Positions 60,988-64,000 of a stretch of 64,000 nt of DNA are shown piece after piece. The notes below the pieces were generated by a model. That model saw only the letters and a list, made by a program, of their open reading frames with translations, searched no databases and was not told the DNA's origin. The translations under genes and the position numbers were made by a program. Position 1 is the stretch's first letter, and each line of letters begins with the position of its first letter. The stretch comes from Rossellomorea aquimaris (GTDB taxonomy: Bacteria; Bacillota; Bacilli; Bacillales; Fictibacillaceae): NCBI GenBank assembly GCA_020524245.1, contig JAIVLN010000006.1, positions 161,065-225,064 on the forward strand, read 5' to 3'.

Positions 60988-61002
60988 TTATAAATATTAT
61001 AA
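60988..61002. promoter_or_regulatory. PerR box
   Basis: TTATAAATATTATAA matches TTATAATNATTATAA at 13 of 14 defined positions. It lies just downstream of the perR -10, consistent with autorepression relieved by peroxide. Confidence 0.88.
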
Positions 61003-61037
61003 AGTAAGAATGTCTTTCGGAAGAGAGGTGCATGACG

Positions 61038-61475
61038 ATGAATCATGAAGAAAGCCGATTACAGACAGCGGTTGATACGCTGAAAGATGCGGGAGTTCGC
61101 ATAACGCCCCAACGTCATGCGATTTTAGAGTATTTGATTCAAACGTTGTCTCATCCAACGGCAGATGAGATTTATAAAGCATTAGAGAGCAAGTTTCCAA
61201 ATATGAGTGTTGCGACCGTCTACAACAACTTGCGTGTATTCAAAAACGCTGGACTTGTTAAGGAATTGACCTACGGTGATTCTTCCAGCCGGTTTGATTG
61301 CGTAACAACGGATCATTACCACGTCATTTGTGAAGACTGCGGGAAGATCGTCGACTTTTCTTATCCTGGATTGGATGAAGTCGAGAACGTTGCGGAACAT
61401 GTCACTGGCTTCAAAGTAAATAACCACCGGATGGAAGTGTACGGCACTTGTCCAGATTGTCAAAAAGTCCACTAA
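61038..61475 (+). CDS. perR: peroxide-responsive repressor PerR
   Basis: 145 residues from ATG 61038, with GAGGTG seven bases upstream (ATG 61032 too close). Winged helix: [36 protein letters not shown]. Metal ligands are all kept: His37, Asp85 (SRFD), His91/His93 (DHYH), Asp104 (IVDF) and the structural zinc cysteines CEDC and CPDC. The residues after Asp85 differ little from B. subtilis. It represses katA, ahpCF, mrgA and itself with Fe or Mn. A PerR box is at the promoter. Confidence 0.95.
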   Translation: MNHEESRLQTAVDTLKDAGVRITPQRHAILEYLIQTLSHPTADEIYKALESKFPNMSVATVYNNLRVFKNAGLVKELTYGDSSSRFDCVTTDHYHVICEDCGKIVDFSYPGLDEVENVAEHVTGFKVNNHRMEVYGTCPDCQKVH

Positions 61476-61508
61476 AAAAAGCTGAGGTTCGTTCCTCAGC
61501 TTTTTTCT
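61474..61508. terminator. bidirectional terminator
   Basis: AAAAAAGCTGAGG/CCTCAGCTTTTTT stem shared by convergent perR and ygzB. Confidence 0.9.
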
Positions 61509-61861
61509 TTGCTCTTGTTTTTGTGATTATACTTTTCATCGAATTCGACACCATCAAGATTAGGATCCAACGTCAGCGGTTGTTTACAGGACATACATGC
61601 ATCAACTCGACCAAGTACCTTCGTTACCTTGTTGCAGTTCGGGCATTCAACCTGTACGGCTTTCGTTGAAAGCATTCCGATCCATATATATACGGCAGCA
61701 CTCGATAATGTTGCAAGAAATCCAATTAACATGAAGATGGTCATAACAGTAAAGCTAGCTTTGAAATAAAGACCAGCATACATAATGATGATTCCGATGA
61801 ACACGAGACTTAGTGCAAAAGTCCTGATTTTATTTATTTTACTTGTATATTTGATATCCAT
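61496..61861 (-). CDS. ygzB: UPF0295 membrane protein YgzB
   Basis: 121 residues from ATG 61861 with AGGAGGAA upstream; the longer ORF start is unsupported. Two membrane helices ([39 protein letters not shown]) precede a zinc-ribbon tail [23 protein letters not shown] (two C-x2-C pairs). Convergent with perR as in B. subtilis. Function unknown. Confidence 0.92.
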   Translation of the reverse strand: MDIKYTSKINKIRTFALSLVFIGIIIMYAGLYFKASFTVMTIFMLIGFLATLSSAAVYIWIGMLSTKAVQVECPNCNKVTKVLGRVDACMSCKQPLTLDPNLDGVEFDEKYNHKNKSKEKS

Positions 61862-62017
61862 AATATACATTCCTCCTGCACACAGTATAGCAAAGATGTT
61901 TTTCGAAATCATGAACAATCTTTTAACTTTTCATATTGGAAAAGGAAAAACTGATATCATATGGAATAGTGTAAAAAGTGAAGAACACGGACATTCATAC
62001 AGGAGATGATTGAAAAG

Positions 62018-62887
62018 ATGGAAGATATATTACGACCGCTCTATCAGGAAAGAGCCAGTCGAGAGGAAACCCTGGGGGTACTGTTGGTCGAAAAGCACAA
62101 AGCGTTCAGCCCTTCGACGGATCACTTCGATGTCATTTTGTTCATTATTGTGGAAAGAGCAGAGGACTCATGGCAGGTCAAACATTATGAATTTGAGGAT
62201 AAAAAGGCAGCGCTTCATGTTGTCGACCTCCAGCAGCTCAATGAATGGTTGATGCTAGGGTCGCACCGAAGAGTCGTGGATTGGGTAGTCAATGGTAAGG
62301 TATTGTTCGATCGAAATGAATTCGTAGATGCATTGAAGAAGAGAATCAATGATTTTCCTCTTGCAGAGCGTAAGAAGAAAATCGGAATCGAGTTTGCGAA
62401 GCTCGTCCGTCGTTTTTCCGATGGAAAAGAACTATATTATGCCGGTCATTACCTTGATGCGTACAATAATATTATCCATGCACTTCATCATCTTGCGAGG
62501 TTGTCTGTCATTGAACATGGTTTTTATCCAGAAGTGACGGTTTGGAACCAGGTTAGACAGATTGAACCGGAAATCTACAAATTATATGAAGAATTGACGT
62601 CTAGTGATGAACCGATCCATAAGCGAATCGAACTGCTTCTTCTAGCAAATGAGTTTTCTCTTTCATCAAAAACAGAACTTGGGTCTCGTCATTTGAAAAA
62701 TATCATGCAGACAAAAGTCGATTCATGGTCTTTCTATGAATTGATGCAACATCCTGAGATGGAGGATTATAAGATCGATCTTGGAGCAATGATCGAGCAT
62801 TTAATCGAAAAAGAGTACATTCAAGTCGTACGAAATGAAACAAAGGGGAAAGGGATTTACCATCGGACTTATCAGTTCAGAAAGTAA
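62018..62887 (+). CDS. ygxA: YgxA family nucleotidyltransferase-like protein
   Basis: About 289 residues. ATG 62018 lies 12 bases after AGGAG; ATG 62006 abuts it. Sequence: LGVLLVEKHKAFSPSTDHFD with VILFIIVER, the degenerate nucleotidyltransferase core, then a helical middle GKELYYAGHYLDAYNNIIHA (HEPN-like), and a C-terminal winged-helix-like part. YgxA stands between ygzB and rrnD in B. subtilis, as here before 16S. Function unknown. Confidence 0.88.
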   Translation: MEDILRPLYQERASREETLGVLLVEKHKAFSPSTDHFDVILFIIVERAEDSWQVKHYEFEDKKAALHVVDLQQLNEWLMLGSHRRVVDWVVNGKVLFDRNEFVDALKKRINDFPLAERKKKIGIEFAKLVRRFSDGKELYYAGHYLDAYNNIIHALHHLARLSVIEHGFYPEVTVWNQVRQIEPEIYKLYEELTSSDEPIHKRIELLLLANEFSLSSKTELGSRHLKNIMQTKVDSWSFYELMQHPEMEDYKIDLGAMIEHLIEKEYIQVVRNETKGKGIYHRTYQFRK

Positions 62888-62904
62888 GTCGTGCAACCTT
62901 TGTT

Positions 62905-63115
62905 GCTCTTGAAAGGCGTTGATTTCCGTTGCAGGTGCTCGCTTTCCGCGGGGCGTGCGGTGATCTCAGGAGTCTCCTTTTCAAGGAAGCCATTTGTGCT
63001 CCTGCGTCTACAAGAAAGTCCTGTCGAAGCTAGCTTCCTCGTCGCATGCCTTGCGAGGAGATCATTCATGTAGTAGGCACGCTGATCCCGCAGGAGTCTC
63101 GCACTTGCTCTTCAA
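62905..63115. repeat. dispersed intergenic repeat before the rRNA operon
   Basis: GTTGATTTCCGTTGCAGGTG...CGCTTTCCGCGGGGCG...CCTGCGTCTACAAGA...GCTTCCTCG...GATCCCGCAGGAGTCTCGCA. This is a Bacillaceae interspersed repeat that gives spurious ORFs; part of its core recurs at 49140-49185. Confidence 0.75.
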
Positions 63116-63195
63116 TCAAATTGCCCACGTTGTTTCTTTGTAAGAATGATCTAAAAGCAATAAATCCTTGATATAAATTAATTGCGAAATTGATA

Positions 63196-63225
63196 TTGAC
63201 ACTTCTTTTCGAACCGTGGTATATT
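63196..63225 (+). promoter_or_regulatory. rRNA promoter P1
   Basis: TTGACA, 18 nt, TATATT, about 300 bp before 16S. Confidence 0.75.
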
Positions 63226-63317
63226 ATATCTCGTCGCTACGACAGCGGCGGGATATTTCTTTTGAAAACTTCTTTTGAAAACAACAAAAGGAAAAAGAAA
63301 AACAGCAAAAAAAGTCG

Positions 63318-63346
63318 TTGACAGCGAAGCTTGCAGATGATATTCT
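63318..63346 (+). promoter_or_regulatory. rRNA promoter P2
   Basis: TTGACA, 17 nt, TATTCT. Followed by an antitermination-type leader (GCTCTTTGAAAACTGAACAA) before 16S. Confidence 0.85.
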
Positions 63347-63527
63347 ATAAAAGTCGCTGTTAAGACAACGGCAAACAAAATTCTTCGATAAAAGACACCG
63401 TGTTTTGCGGGTCGATATCGAAAGAAACAGCTCTTTGAAAACTGAACAAAAGCCAAGCGTGAAACGGGTCTTTTTTAAAAAGAACCCTGAATCAATTTCG
63501 ATTTACATTTAATGAGCAATCAAACAC

Positions 63528-64000
<473 letters not shown>

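Noticed and set aside
62872..63069. ORFs on both strands after ygxA
   Set aside because: They derive from the interspersed repeat before the rRNA operon; no ribosome site or coding pattern.

Overview
The window is chromosomal DNA of a spore-forming, low-to-moderate GC Bacillaceae (Firmicutes). This rests on the 5' part of a Bacillus-type 16S rRNA gene at the right edge, AGGAGG-type ribosome binding sites with many GTG/TTG starts, sporulation genes (pdaA, sspK, sspE, yfhD), and a gene order that, from memory, follows the Bacillus subtilis yfk / yfj-yfh / yga-perR-ygxA-rrn region.

Layout. 0-2.6 kb: a secreted metallophosphoesterase cut by the window edge, then a nucleotidyltransferase-like protein, a small membrane protein, a YbjQ protein and a GNAT acetyltransferase. 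2.9-10.5 kb: the accessory centrepiece, a monoderm Tad (Flp) pilus operon (DUF192 protein, Flp pilin, CpaA, TadE, TadG-like, CpaB, CpaE, CpaF, TadB, TadC). Its leader holds a class I cyclic-di-GMP riboswitch and an intrinsic terminator. 10.5-15.3 kb: a free-standing 24-codon small gene, a second-type RsgA GTPase, YjbQ, two tiny ORFs, and a yfkJ/glsB/yfkI/yfkH stress cluster with divergent sigma-B-like promoters. The YfkJ homologue has lost its catalytic cysteine. 15.4-29.9 kb: housekeeping and transport genes (AlsS-type acetolactate synthase, VanZ-like, YkuV, MFS, OsmC, YitT, MATE, an AbiGi-like protein, YfkD, HxlR regulator, class I fumarase, PdaA, RlmD-type methyltransferase).

29.9-44 kb: a DnaA-box cluster around yfhD, then yfhF, recX, yfhH, ypzG, sspK, yfhJ, yfhP, mutY, yfhS, sspE, an SRAP protein, ygaC and ygaD. 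44-50 kb: a five-gene peptide ABC importer operon, interrupted by a dispersed repeat. 50-52.6 kb: YgaE and a TerC-family manganese exporter behind a yybP-ykoY riboswitch with a readable antiterminator. 52.6-64 kb: hemL, a three-gene ABC exporter, a CNNM/CorC protein, a K+ channel, Bcp, a 2-hydroxyacid dehydrogenase, cobalamin adenosyltransferase, perR with its own PerR box, ygzB, ygxA, and the rrn promoters with 16S.

Repeats are a strong theme. There are two inverted 10-unit arrays of a 20-bp AT-rich repeat 22 kb apart, three 51-bp repeats, scattered GGTACCTGGCACC-type palindromes, and at least three copies of longer Bacillaceae intergenic repeats. The observation most worth following is the c-di-GMP riboswitch that appears to place surface pilus production (and a DUF192 protein) under second-messenger control. 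Next are the DnaA-box cluster, the cysteine-less phosphatase and the phased 20-bp arrays. Gene names come from remembered family features; no database search was run.
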